This document shows positions 6,933 through 14,595 of a stretch of DNA of 64,000 nucleotides, in pieces. The DNA is from an uncultured Eubacterium sp. GTDB taxonomy: Bacteria > Bacillota > Clostridia > Oscillospirales > Acutalibacteraceae. A program made the position numbers and the translations under genes. The stretch covers positions 20,892 through 84,891 of the forward strand of contig CAKTGF010000006.1 in assembly GCA_934561395.1 (NCBI GenBank), written 5' to 3'. Below the pieces are notes generated by a model. That model was not told the DNA's origin, searched no databases, and was given only the letters and a program-made list of their open reading frames with translations. Numbering within the stretch: position 1 is the first letter of the stretch; every line of letters begins with the position of its first letter.

Positions 6933-8132
6933 CTATTCACAAACCTTAAAGCCTGCGTCAACCAATGCCTTTTTAACTGCAACAATGTGTTCAAAGTTAC
7001 GGGTTTCAACACCAAGTTTTAAGTAACAATCGGTAATGTTCATATCAAGGTCGGTAGAGTCGTAATTAACGCTGACAACATTTGCGCCCTGGTCTGCAAT
7101 AACCTGGCTTACGCCTGAAAGCTGACCCGGCTTATCGGAAAGGGCAATAACAATATCTGCGGTTCTGCCGCCCATTTTCAAGCCCCTTTCAATAACTCTT
7201 GAAAGAATTGTAACGTCAATATTACCGCCTGAAACAAGGCAGCATACATTTTTGCCCTCAATATTTGGGATTTTGCCGTTCATAACAGCAGCAACGGAAA
7301 CAGCGCCTGCACCCTCTGAAATAAGCTTTTGCTGCTCTAAAAGGGTTAAAATAGCAAGTGCAATTTCATCATCGCTTACGGTTACAACACCGTCAACATA
7401 CTTTTGGCAAAGCTCGTAGGTTAAATCACCGGGGGTTTTAACTGCGATACCGTCTGCAATGGTGTTAACCCCGTCAAGAGTTTCGATTTCATCAGATTCA
7501 AGGCTCTTCAGCATTGACGGAGCACCCTGTGCCTGAACGCCGTAAACCTTGCAGCTTGGCTTTAACTGCTTAATGGTATAGGCAACGCCTGAAATAAGTC
7601 CGCCGCCGCCAACAGGAACAACTACAACATCAACATTTGACAGCTGGTCAAGAATTTCAAGGCCGATTGTGCCCTGACCTGCAATAACATCAGGGTCGTT
7701 AAAGGGATGAATAAAGGTGTAGCCGTTTTCATCTCTCAGCTGAATTGCTTTTTTGTATGCGTCGTCATAAACGCCCTTGACAAGGCAAACTTCTGCGCCG
7801 TATCTTTTAGTGGCCTCAACCTTGCTGATGGGTGCGCCGTCAGGCAGGCAGATGGTTGATTTAATACCGTTTCTTGTTGCGGCAAGGGCAACGCCCTGTG
7901 CGTGGTTACCTGCCGAGCAAGCAATAACACCCTTCGCCTTTTCCTCATCTGAAAGCTGGCTGATTTTAAAATATGAGCCACGGATTTTAAACGAGCCTGT
8001 AACCTGCAAATTCTCTGTTTTTAAATATACCTTTGCGGCAGGATTGATTTTAGGTGCGGCAATCATATCGGTTTCACGGATAATCTCCTTCAAAACCGTT
8101 GACGCCCTGTAAACTTTATCAAGTGTTAACAT
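6933..8132 (-). CDS. ilvA: threonine ammonia-lyase with C-terminal ACT domain
   Basis: A 399-residue PLP enzyme that converts threonine to 2-oxobutyrate and ammonia. The PLP lysine is in TGSFKIRGSYFK near residue 50; the glycine-rich PLP-phosphate loop is VPVGGGGLISG near 175; SGGNID lies near 305. Residues from about 325 form a single ACT regulatory domain (IALSDKPGQLSGVSQVIADQ). This matches the single-ACT clostridial/catabolic form rather than the two-ACT E. coli IlvA. The start has AGAGG upstream and its own promoter. RidA, which clears the product imine, is encoded in the same operon. Confidence 0.93.
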   Translation of the reverse strand: MLTLDKVYRASTVLKEIIRETDMIAAPKINPAAKVYLKTENLQVTGSFKIRGSYFKISQLSDEEKAKGVIACSAGNHAQGVALAATRNGIKSTICLPDGAPISKVEATKRYGAEVCLVKGVYDDAYKKAIQLRDENGYTFIHPFNDPDVIAGQGTIGLEILDQLSNVDVVVVPVGGGGLISGVAYTIKQLKPSCKVYGVQAQGAPSMLKSLESDEIETLDGVNTIADGIAVKTPGDLTYELCQKYVDGVVTVSDDEIALAILTLLEQQKLISEGAGAVSVAAVMNGKIPNIEGKNVCCLVSGGNIDVTILSRVIERGLKMGGRTADIVIALSDKPGQLSGVSQVIADQGANVVSVNYDSTDLDMNITDCYLKLGVETRNFEHIVAVKKALVDAGFKVCE

Positions 8133-8163
8133 TTTTTTGACCTCTTATAAAATTAATGCATAT

Positions 8164-8192
8164 ATTTTAATACTAAAGCGGTGCTTTGTCAA
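8164..8192 (-). promoter_or_regulatory. promoter of the ilvA-acyltransferase-ridA operon
   Basis: Minus-strand TTGACA (8187-8192) and TAAAAT (8164-8169) with 17 bases between. The -35 box abuts the stop codon of the upstream LUD gene, so ilvA has its own start within a run of same-strand genes. Confidence 0.8.
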
Positions 8193-8837
8193 TCAATAAC
8201 CAAGGTTTTCGTTAACAATAATTACCTTAATTCTGTCCTTATGCCTTTGCTGAGCGGTAACAACATAGTTGCAGCACACCCTGCCCTCACTTGCACAGCC
8301 GTCGCAAATATATTTTCCGTGCTTAAGCGAAATGCACTCCCCTGTTTTTGCGCAAGGGGTGTTGCAGTTAAGTCTGACTGTGTTTTTAGGTGCGGCAATT
8401 TCTTTAACACGCCTTATTGCATCGTCAATATTTGGCACAATTTTGTTTTTGCCCACAATAACAATTACCTGCCTTGGGCCGAAAACAATGCATGCCACCC
8501 TGTTTGAGTTGCCGTCAACATTGTAAAGCTCGCCGTTTTGAGTAACTGCGTTTGAGGAGGTAATAAAGGTATCGCACATAAATGCCTTGCCGTAGGCTTG
8601 GCGCAGCTCCTCCCCCTGAAGACCCCTTCTGTCAATAAAATCATATTCTCCGCTTTCAAGTATTTCTGTAAACACATTGGTTTCGTTAATTGTAACGGAG
8701 CCGCCGCAGGATACGCTTTCCCCCTTTTTCATAAGCGATTTTACAAGGGGTACAACCTCATGGGCGGTTTCAACATAATACGGCTTCATATTGTTTTTTT
8801 CCAAAGCCTGCATTGTTTGTTCAATATATTTTTCCAT
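8193..8837 (-). CDS. LUD-domain (DUF162, LutC/YkgG-like) protein with Cys-rich tail
   Basis: A 214-residue protein using ATG 8837 (MEKYIEQTMQAL). An in-frame ATG at 8858 is rejected because the AGAAAGGATG ribosome site lies inside the extra codons. The body is the LUD domain (SCGGSVTINET near residue 45, TSSNAVTQNGELYNVDGNSNRVA near 95, IVIVGKNKIVPNIDDAIRRVK near 120), related to lactate-utilisation protein LutC. The last 60 residues carry about eight cysteines (CNTPCAKTGEC, CDGCASEGRVCC), suggesting metal or Fe-S binding. It lies 37 bp after comM and probably shares its transcript. Substrate unknown. Confidence 0.85.
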   Translation of the reverse strand: MEKYIEQTMQALEKNNMKPYYVETAHEVVPLVKSLMKKGESVSCGGSVTINETNVFTEILESGEYDFIDRRGLQGEELRQAYGKAFMCDTFITSSNAVTQNGELYNVDGNSNRVACIVFGPRQVIVIVGKNKIVPNIDDAIRRVKEIAAPKNTVRLNCNTPCAKTGECISLKHGKYICDGCASEGRVCCNYVVTAQQRHKDRIKVIIVNENLGY

Positions 8838-8874
8838 AACAAAACATCCTTTCTGCATTTTCGTTCACACAATA

Positions 8875-10401
8875 TTACTGCTGCCAGTATTTTCTGTCAA
8901 GGCTTCTGTACTGTATAGCCTCGGCAATATGGGGCAGTTCAATAAGCTCGCTGCCGTCCAAATCCGCAACGGTGCGTGCAATTCTCAAAATTTTATCGTA
9001 GGCACGGGCGGAAAGCCCCATTGCCTCAAAGCTGTTTTTCAGCATTTTTTCAGCGTCCTCGCTTAAAATGCAATACTCCCTTGTTGCCCGAGGGGACATT
9101 TTTGCATTGCAGGAAATATCGGTACCCTCAAATCGCTTGTTTTGCACTGCCCGAGCCCTGTTAACCCGTTCTCTTATGCTTTTGCTGCTTTCGCCCTTTT
9201 CTTTGCCTGAAAGTCGGTCGTAATCAATGGGCTGAACTTCAATATGAATATCTATTCTGTCAAGGAGCGGGCCTGAAATTTTATCTCTGTATCTTTTTCT
9301 TGCCGCATCGGTGCAGGTGCACTGCCTGGTCGGATGCCCCAAATAGCCGCAGGGGCAGGGGTTCATTGCCGCAACAAGCATTAGGTTTGAGGGGTATGTA
9401 ACCGTGCCCGACGCCCTTGTAACCGTTACCTTTGAATCCTCAAGGGGCTGCCTTAGGGATTCCTTTGCACGCCTGTCAAACTCGGGAAATTCATCCATAA
9501 ACATTACGCCGTTGTGGGCGAGGCTGATTTCTCCCGGCTTGGGGCTTGAGCCGCCGCCCGTTAACCCCTGTGCCGACACGGTATGGTGCGGGCTCCTGAA
9601 GGGTCGCCTTGAAATAAGCCTTGCGTTTTTGGGCAGCTCACCTGCCACGGAATAAATTTTAGTGGTTTCTATTTTTTCCTCAAAGGTCATTTCCGGCAAT
9701 ATTGAACCTATTCGCTTTGCAAGCATTGATTTGCCTGTGCCGGGAGGGCCTATCATAATAACATTATGACCGCCTGCCGCCGCTATTTCAAGGGCACGCT
9801 TTGCCTCCTCCTGACCTTTAACATCTGCAAAATCAAGGCTGTCGCTGATTATTTCATCATCGGTAATTGTGTTTTTAACAGGCTCAATCAGCTTTTCTCC
9901 GTCAAAATGCGCCAATATTTCCAAAATATTGCTTGCAGGCAAAACATCAATACCGTCTATCACGGCACCCTCGCCTGCATTTTGCGACGGCACGAAAACC
10001 GCATCCACGCCTGACTCCTTAGCGCCGATTACCATTGGCAAAACTCCGTTTGCCGCCCTTATTTCTCCGTTAAGCGAAAGCTCGCCGATAAAGGAATAGT
10101 TATCAATATTGCCCTTTATTTGACCGCTTGCCTTTAAAATTGAAATAAGTATGGGCAAATCGTATATTGCACCCTCCTTTTTTACATCGGCAGGCGCAAT
10201 ATTAACGGTAATCCGTGATATGGGGAATGTAAGGCCGCAGTTTTTTATTGAAGCTCTTACCCTTTCACGGCTTTCCTTTATGGCGGCGTCGGGCAGGCCC
10301 ACAACATCAAACCTGGGCAGACCCGAGCTTATATCCGCCTCTACAATCACATCAAAGCTGTTAAGGCCGTAAAGGCCCTGACTTTTAACCTTTGCAAACA
10401 T
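8875..10401 (-). CDS. comM: YifB/ComM-family Mg-chelatase-like AAA+ ATPase
   Basis: A 508-residue protein starting MFAKVKSQGLYGLNSF. Residues 20-160 form the Lon-C-like chelatase domain, with Walker A GPPGTGKSMLAKRI near 220, Walker B FMDEFPEFDRR near 300, a zinc-type NPCPCGYLGHPTRQC loop near 345 and a C-terminal ATPase lid. ComM is a branch-migration helicase in natural transformation; in Gram-positives its role is less clear. A longer in-frame start at 10449 is rejected because the promoter lies inside it. ATG 10407 is another option, but GGTG at 10408-10411 sits better before 10401. Confidence 0.92.
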   Translation of the reverse strand: MFAKVKSQGLYGLNSFDVIVEADISSGLPRFDVVGLPDAAIKESRERVRASIKNCGLTFPISRITVNIAPADVKKEGAIYDLPILISILKASGQIKGNIDNYSFIGELSLNGEIRAANGVLPMVIGAKESGVDAVFVPSQNAGEGAVIDGIDVLPASNILEILAHFDGEKLIEPVKNTITDDEIISDSLDFADVKGQEEAKRALEIAAAGGHNVIMIGPPGTGKSMLAKRIGSILPEMTFEEKIETTKIYSVAGELPKNARLISRRPFRSPHHTVSAQGLTGGGSSPKPGEISLAHNGVMFMDEFPEFDRRAKESLRQPLEDSKVTVTRASGTVTYPSNLMLVAAMNPCPCGYLGHPTRQCTCTDAARKRYRDKISGPLLDRIDIHIEVQPIDYDRLSGKEKGESSKSIRERVNRARAVQNKRFEGTDISCNAKMSPRATREYCILSEDAEKMLKNSFEAMGLSARAYDKILRIARTVADLDGSELIELPHIAEAIQYRSLDRKYWQQ

Positions 10402-10417
10402 TTTCATCACCAAAAAC

Positions 10418-10446
10418 ATTATACATAAAATATGAAATATTGACAA
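10418..10446 (-). promoter_or_regulatory. comM promoter, -35 box shared with the divergent pgm promoter
   Basis: Minus-strand TTGTCA (10441-10446), 17-base spacer, TATAAT (10418-10423). Transcription should start near 10411, leaving only about 10 bases of leader before comM. Confidence 0.82.
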
Positions 10447-10468
10447 CACCCAATAATAATATTAAAAT
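10440..10468 (+). promoter_or_regulatory. pgm promoter, overlapping the comM -35 box
   Basis: TTGACA (10440-10445), 17-base spacer, TAAAAT (10463-10468). Five bases of its -35 box are shared with the comM -35 box on the other strand. The predicted transcript begins near 10475, giving a leader of about 112 nt before pgm. Confidence 0.78.
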
Positions 10469-10481
10469 AGAAAAGTAGAAC

Positions 10482-10565
10482 CCGGCAGCGCAATAAAAAT
10501 AAAGAACTGCGCTGCGGCCGCTTTTGTGTGCCACGCCGAAAGCGACCCATAAACCCCGTGGCGTA
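10482..10565 (+). ncRNA. structured 5' leader of pgm (candidate cis-regulatory RNA)
   Basis: Two elements are seen. First, an 8-bp GC-rich hairpin: GCAGCGCA 10485-10492 with TGCGCTGC 10508-10515. Second, interleaved pairings CGCTTT 10519-10524 with AAAGCG 10539-10544 and GCCACG 10530-10535 with CGTGGC 10557-10562. Their order A-B-A'-B' is that of an H-type pseudoknot, or of two alternative folds, and it ends just before the AAAGGA at 10565-10570. I do not recognise a known riboswitch class. No T-run follows, so any control would be at translation initiation. Confidence 0.45.
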
Positions 10566-10586
10566 AAGGACAATGGTGATTATAAT

Positions 10587-12296
10587 ATGGATGTTACCGC
10601 TTTGTATAACCAATGGCTTGAAAATGCAACCGGCGACCCCGATTTAACCGCAGAGCTTGAAAGCATTAAAGGCAAAGATGACGAAATACTCGACCGCTTT
10701 TACCGCAGCCTTGAATTCGGCACAGCAGGTCTGCGTGGCGTTATCGGTGCAGGCACCAACAGAATGAACATTTATACCGTAGGCAGAGCTACTCAGGGCC
10801 TTGCGGATTTTTTGAACAAGAATTACGAAAACCCCTCAATTGCAATAGGATATGATTCAAGAATAAAAAGCGAATATTTCAGCAAGGAGGCCGCAGCAAT
10901 ACTTGCCGCCAACGGCATTAAGGTATATATTTACGACGAGCTGGAGCCCACCCCCTGTCTTTCCTTTGCAATCAGGTATTTTCATACATCAAGCGGCATT
11001 ATTTTAACCGCATCACACAACCCTGCAAAATATAACGGCTACAAGTGCTATAACCCCAAGGGCTATCAAATGACCGATGAGGAGGCTGCCGAAACCTACG
11101 ATTTCATCCAAAAGGTTGATTATTTTACAGGCATTAAGAAAATTGATTTTGACAAGGCTGTTGCAGAGGGAAAAATAGAATATATCGGCCAGGAGGTTAT
11201 TAACGCCTTTCTTGACGAGGTTCAAAAGCAGTGCGTTAATCCGCAGGTTGTTAAGGAATCGGGCTTAAAGGTTATTTATACCCCACTTAACGGCACAGGC
11301 AACAAGCCCGTTCGCCAAATTCTTAAAAGAATAGGCGTTGAAAACGTATATGTTGTACCCCAGCAGGAAAAGCCCGACGGCAACTTCCCCACCTGCCCGT
11401 TCCCAAACCCTGAAATTAAGCAGGTATTTGAAATCGGCCTTGAAATGAATAAAAAAATCGGGGCAGACATTTTACTCGCCACCGACCCGGACTGTGACCG
11501 TGTGGGCATTGCCGTTCCCAATAAAGAGGGCGAGCTTGTGCTTATGAGCGGCAACGAGGTTGGCGCAATGCTGCTGAACTACCTGCTTTCACAAAGAAAG
11601 GAAAAGGGCACCCTGCCAAAATCCGCAATTGCGGTTAAAAGCTTTGTTTCCACCGATTTGGCAGAGAAAATTGCCAAAAAATACAACTGCACCTTTAAAA
11701 ACCTGCTTACAGGATTTAAATACATAGGCGAGCTTATCACAAATTTGGAGGCTCAGGGCAGAGCAGATGATTTTGTTATGGGCTTTGAGGAAAGCTATGG
11801 CTATCTTGCAGGCACACACGCAAGGGATAAGGACGCCGTTGTTGCGTCAATGCTCATTTGCGAAATGGCGGCTTATTACAAAACCAAGGGCATGAACCTT
11901 GTGGATGTTATGAACTCCCTTTATGACGAATTCGGCTATTACTGCAACATTGTTGAGTCATACACCTTTGAGGGTGCGGCAGGCATGGAAAAAATGGCTC
12001 AAATTATGGACGGCTTAAGGAGCAATCCTCCAAAGGCGATTGCAGGCATGGCTGTTACCGCCGTGTCGGACTATAAAACAAGCGTTACAAAATATGCCGA
12101 CCGTGAGGAGATAATTGAGCTTCCCAAATCAAATGTGCTTGCTTATGCCCTTGAAAACGGCAACAAGCTGATTGTTCGTCCGTCGGGAACAGAGCCTAAA
12201 ATTAAGGCATACATTACCGCTGTGGGCGAAAGCAGAGCCGATGCCTCCGCCATTGCGGACACCCTGGTTGCGGCGGCAAACGAATTTATGAAATAA
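10587..12296 (+). CDS. pgm: phosphoglucomutase/phosphomannomutase (PgcA-type alpha-phosphohexomutase)
   Basis: A 569-residue enzyme of the long Gram-positive PgcA type, interconverting glucose-6-P and glucose-1-P. That supplies UDP-glucose for the polysaccharide operons further on. Seen: GTAGLRG near residue 45, catalytic phosphoserine loop TASHNPAKYNGYK near 140, metal loop ATDPDCDRVG near 295, sugar loop GFEESYGY near 405 and phosphate loop RPSGTEPKIK near 535. The start is ATG 10587 (MDVTALYNQWLE); an upstream in-frame ATG at 10524 falls inside the structured leader. The ribosome site is ordinary-to-weak (GGTGAT close by, AAAGGA farther away). Confidence 0.94.
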   Translation: MDVTALYNQWLENATGDPDLTAELESIKGKDDEILDRFYRSLEFGTAGLRGVIGAGTNRMNIYTVGRATQGLADFLNKNYENPSIAIGYDSRIKSEYFSKEAAAILAANGIKVYIYDELEPTPCLSFAIRYFHTSSGIILTASHNPAKYNGYKCYNPKGYQMTDEEAAETYDFIQKVDYFTGIKKIDFDKAVAEGKIEYIGQEVINAFLDEVQKQCVNPQVVKESGLKVIYTPLNGTGNKPVRQILKRIGVENVYVVPQQEKPDGNFPTCPFPNPEIKQVFEIGLEMNKKIGADILLATDPDCDRVGIAVPNKEGELVLMSGNEVGAMLLNYLLSQRKEKGTLPKSAIAVKSFVSTDLAEKIAKKYNCTFKNLLTGFKYIGELITNLEAQGRADDFVMGFEESYGYLAGTHARDKDAVVASMLICEMAAYYKTKGMNLVDVMNSLYDEFGYYCNIVESYTFEGAAGMEKMAQIMDGLRSNPPKAIAGMAVTAVSDYKTSVTKYADREEIIELPKSNVLAYALENGNKLIVRPSGTEPKIKAYITAVGESRADASAIADTLVAAANEFMK

Positions 12297-12341
12297 AGGC
12301 CGTACTTTCGGCTTAAATTTATGGAAAGGCAATATTAACTT

Positions 12342-12437
12342 ATGAACAGAGGATTTGTAAAGATAACCGCTATTGTGCTGGCCGTGCTTATGGCAGCAAG
12401 CGGTTTGGGTGTGGGAATTGTAGCATTTATGCACTGA
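12342..12437 (+). CDS. 31-residue hydrophobic membrane peptide
   Basis: A short ORF starts at ATG 12342 behind AAAGG (12325-12329) and encodes a peptide with a basic N-terminus (MNRGFVKI) and one hydrophobic helix (TAIVLAVLMAASGLGVGIVA), ending FMH. It lies between pgm (45 bp upstream) and a strong terminator, so it is probably the last cistron of the pgm transcript. Composition and ribosome site support a real small membrane protein. Its function is unknown; a toxin or a small regulator of a membrane complex are both possible. Confidence 0.6.
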   Translation: MNRGFVKITAIVLAVLMAASGLGVGIVAFMH

Positions 12438-12461
12438 TTTTTACATTTTAACCTAAATTTT

Positions 12462-12505
12462 AAAGGCGATTGGTTGCGTTTTTGCAGCCGACCGCCTTTA
12501 TTTGT
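12462..12505 (+). terminator. intrinsic terminator after pgm and the small membrane peptide
   Basis: AAAGGCG (12462-12468) pairs with CGCCTTT (12493-12499), with further pairing inside (TTGC/GCAG region), then a T-rich end. It separates the pgm unit from the heat-shock promoter that follows. Confidence 0.85.
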
Positions 12506-12525
12506 TAACTAAAAATTAACAGGTA

Positions 12526-12553
12526 TTGACAAATGAAAAATGTGGGTTATAAT
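12526..12553 (+). promoter_or_regulatory. htpG promoter
   Basis: TTGACA (12526-12531), 16-base spacer, TATAAT (12548-12553). The predicted start point falls at the left edge of the CIRCE operator. Confidence 0.88.
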
Positions 12554-12557
12554 ATAA

Positions 12558-12584
12558 TTAGCACTCGAGCATAAAGAGTGCTAA
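12558..12584 (+). promoter_or_regulatory. CIRCE operator (HrcA binding site)
   Basis: A perfect consensus inverted repeat TTAGCACTC-N9-GAGTGCTAA covers the transcription start and early leader of htpG. HrcA binding here represses in the absence of heat stress. CIRCE usually controls groE and dnaK operons; control of htpG by CIRCE is less common. Confidence 0.97.
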
Positions 12585-12616
12585 TTCGTAAACTATAATT
12601 ATTGAAGGTGATTATT

Positions 12617-14500
12617 TTGAGAAAAAAACAATTTAAAGCAGAATCAAAAAAGCTCCTTGATATGATGATAAATTCAATTTACACCCACAAGGAAATATTT
12701 TTAAGGGAGCTTATTTCAAACGCAAGCGACGCTACGGACAAGCTGTATTTCAAATCCCTTACAGACGACAGCATCCCTGCCGGCAAGGATGATTTGAAAA
12801 TCAGAATCGACCTTGACAAGGAGGCTCGCACCATTACCATTACCGATAACGGAATCGGTATGACCGCCGAAGAGCTTGAATCAAACCTCGGCACAATCGC
12901 AAAAAGCGACTCAATGGATTTCAAAAAAGAAAACGCAGATAACGAGGACGCTAAGGATATTGAGGTTATCGGCCAGTTCGGCGTTGGCTTTTATTCAGCA
13001 TTTATGGTTGCAGATAAAATTGAGGTTGTTTCAAAGGCAATCGGCAGCGACACCGCAAACAAGTGGACCTCCACAGGTGTTGACGGCTACACCGTTGAGG
13101 AATGCGAAAAGGATTCAAACGGAACCGTTATTACATTATATTTAAAGGCAGACACCGAAAACGAGGATTATTCGCAATACCTTGAGCAATACAGGATACA
13201 GGAACTTGTAAAAAAATACAGCGACTATATCCGTTACCCCATCGTTATGGAAATGACCTCCCAGGTTCCCGACCCTGAAAAAGAGGGCGAGTATTTAACC
13301 GAGGTTAACGACGAGGTGCTCAACTCCCAGGTTCCCCTTTGGAGAAAAAACAAAAACGAAATTAAGCCTGAGGAATATAACGATTTTTACAAGCAAAAGT
13401 TTTATGACTACAACGACCCCACATTGGTTATTCACAGCAAAACAGAGGGTCAGGCAACCTTTGACGCACTTATGTATATTCCCTCTGCCGCACCTATGGA
13501 TTTTTATTCAAAGGACTATGAAAAGGGCTTGCAGCTTTACACCAACGGCGTAATGATTATGGACAAATGCGCCGACCTTTTACCCGATTATTTCAGCTTT
13601 GTAAAGGGTCTTGTTGACAGTGCGGATTTAAACCTTAACATTTCAAGAGAAACCCTTCAGCAGGATTATCAGGTAAAGCTTATTGCCAAAACAATTGACA
13701 AAAAAATCAAGTCGGAATTGGCTAAAATGCTTAAAAAGGACAGAGAAAAATACGAAAAATTCTTTGACACCTTCGGCACCAACCTTAAGTGGGGCGTTTA
13801 TGCCGATTACGGAATGAATAAGGACGGCTTAAAGGATTTAATTATGTTTAAGTCATCCAATTCAGAGGGCTACACAACCCTTAAAGAATATGTTGAGCGC
13901 ATGGCCGATTCGCAGGATACAATTTATTATGCCTGCGGCGACAGTGTTGAAAAAATCGCACTTTTACCCCAGTGCGAGGGCGTAAAGGAAAAGGGCTACG
14001 AAATCCTTTACTTTACCGACGAGGTTGACGAATTTGCCATTCAAATGCTTATGGATTACGACGGCAAACACTTTGCAAACATTTGTAAGGACGACCTTGA
14101 CCTTTCAACAGACGCGGAAAAAGAGGCTCTCTCAAAGAAAAATGAGGATGCCAAGGACTTGCTTGAAAAAATGAAAAACGTCCTGGGCGAGGAGGTTTCA
14201 TCAGTAAAGCTTACGGATAAATTGGGCTCACACGCAGTATGCCTTTCAGCCGAGGGCTATGTAAGCCTTGAAATGGCAAAGGTGCTTTCACAAATGCCGG
14301 GCGGCAACGGTAACGGCGTTAAAGCACAGCTTGTGCTTGAAATCAACAGCAACCACCCCATTGCCGAAAAGCTGGCAAGCGCCGATGACGAAACCCTTGA
14401 AAAATACACCAAAATTCTTTACGCACAGGCAAGGCTCATTGCAGGCTTAACAATCGACAACCCCACCGAGCTTGCCGACAGCATTGTTGCGCTTATGTAA
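12617..14500 (+). CDS. htpG: molecular chaperone HtpG (Hsp90)
   Basis: A 627-residue Hsp90. The GHKL ATPase domain is N-terminal: ELISNASDATDKL near residue 30, DNGIGMT near 82, QFGVGFYSAFMVADK near 125. A middle domain (client/gamma-phosphate arginine in LNISRETLQ near 340) and the dimerisation domain follow. It remodels client proteins in the cytoplasm. TTG 12617 (giving M-RKKQFKAESK) is chosen over TTG 12602 because AAGGTG lies six bases before it and the family normally starts here. Expression is under the CIRCE operator at 12558-12584. Confidence 0.95.
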   Translation: MRKKQFKAESKKLLDMMINSIYTHKEIFLRELISNASDATDKLYFKSLTDDSIPAGKDDLKIRIDLDKEARTITITDNGIGMTAEELESNLGTIAKSDSMDFKKENADNEDAKDIEVIGQFGVGFYSAFMVADKIEVVSKAIGSDTANKWTSTGVDGYTVEECEKDSNGTVITLYLKADTENEDYSQYLEQYRIQELVKKYSDYIRYPIVMEMTSQVPDPEKEGEYLTEVNDEVLNSQVPLWRKNKNEIKPEEYNDFYKQKFYDYNDPTLVIHSKTEGQATFDALMYIPSAAPMDFYSKDYEKGLQLYTNGVMIMDKCADLLPDYFSFVKGLVDSADLNLNISRETLQQDYQVKLIAKTIDKKIKSELAKMLKKDREKYEKFFDTFGTNLKWGVYADYGMNKDGLKDLIMFKSSNSEGYTTLKEYVERMADSQDTIYYACGDSVEKIALLPQCEGVKEKGYEILYFTDEVDEFAIQMLMDYDGKHFANICKDDLDLSTDAEKEALSKKNEDAKDLLEKMKNVLGEEVSSVKLTDKLGSHAVCLSAEGYVSLEMAKVLSQMPGGNGNGVKAQLVLEINSNHPIAEKLASADDETLEKYTKILYAQARLIAGLTIDNPTELADSIVALM

Positions 14501-14522
14501 TTTACCCCCACATAGAAATCTG

Positions 14523-14560
14523 CCATAAATCCTACCATTGCCTTTTGGCAGGGTTTATGG
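14523..14560 (+). terminator. hairpin after htpG, possible terminator
   Basis: CCATAAA (14523-14529) pairs with TTTATGG (14554-14560), with TGCC/GGCA inside and a TTTT loop. No T-run follows, so it may be weak or act as an RNA 3'-end stabiliser. Confidence 0.45.
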
Positions 14561-14595
14561 TACTATGTAAATATATAACTATTGGAGAAGATGCT

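Noticed and set aside
10402..10449. Longer N-terminus for ComM
   Set aside because: The -10 box and predicted start point of its own promoter lie inside the extension, and family members begin at MFAKV.
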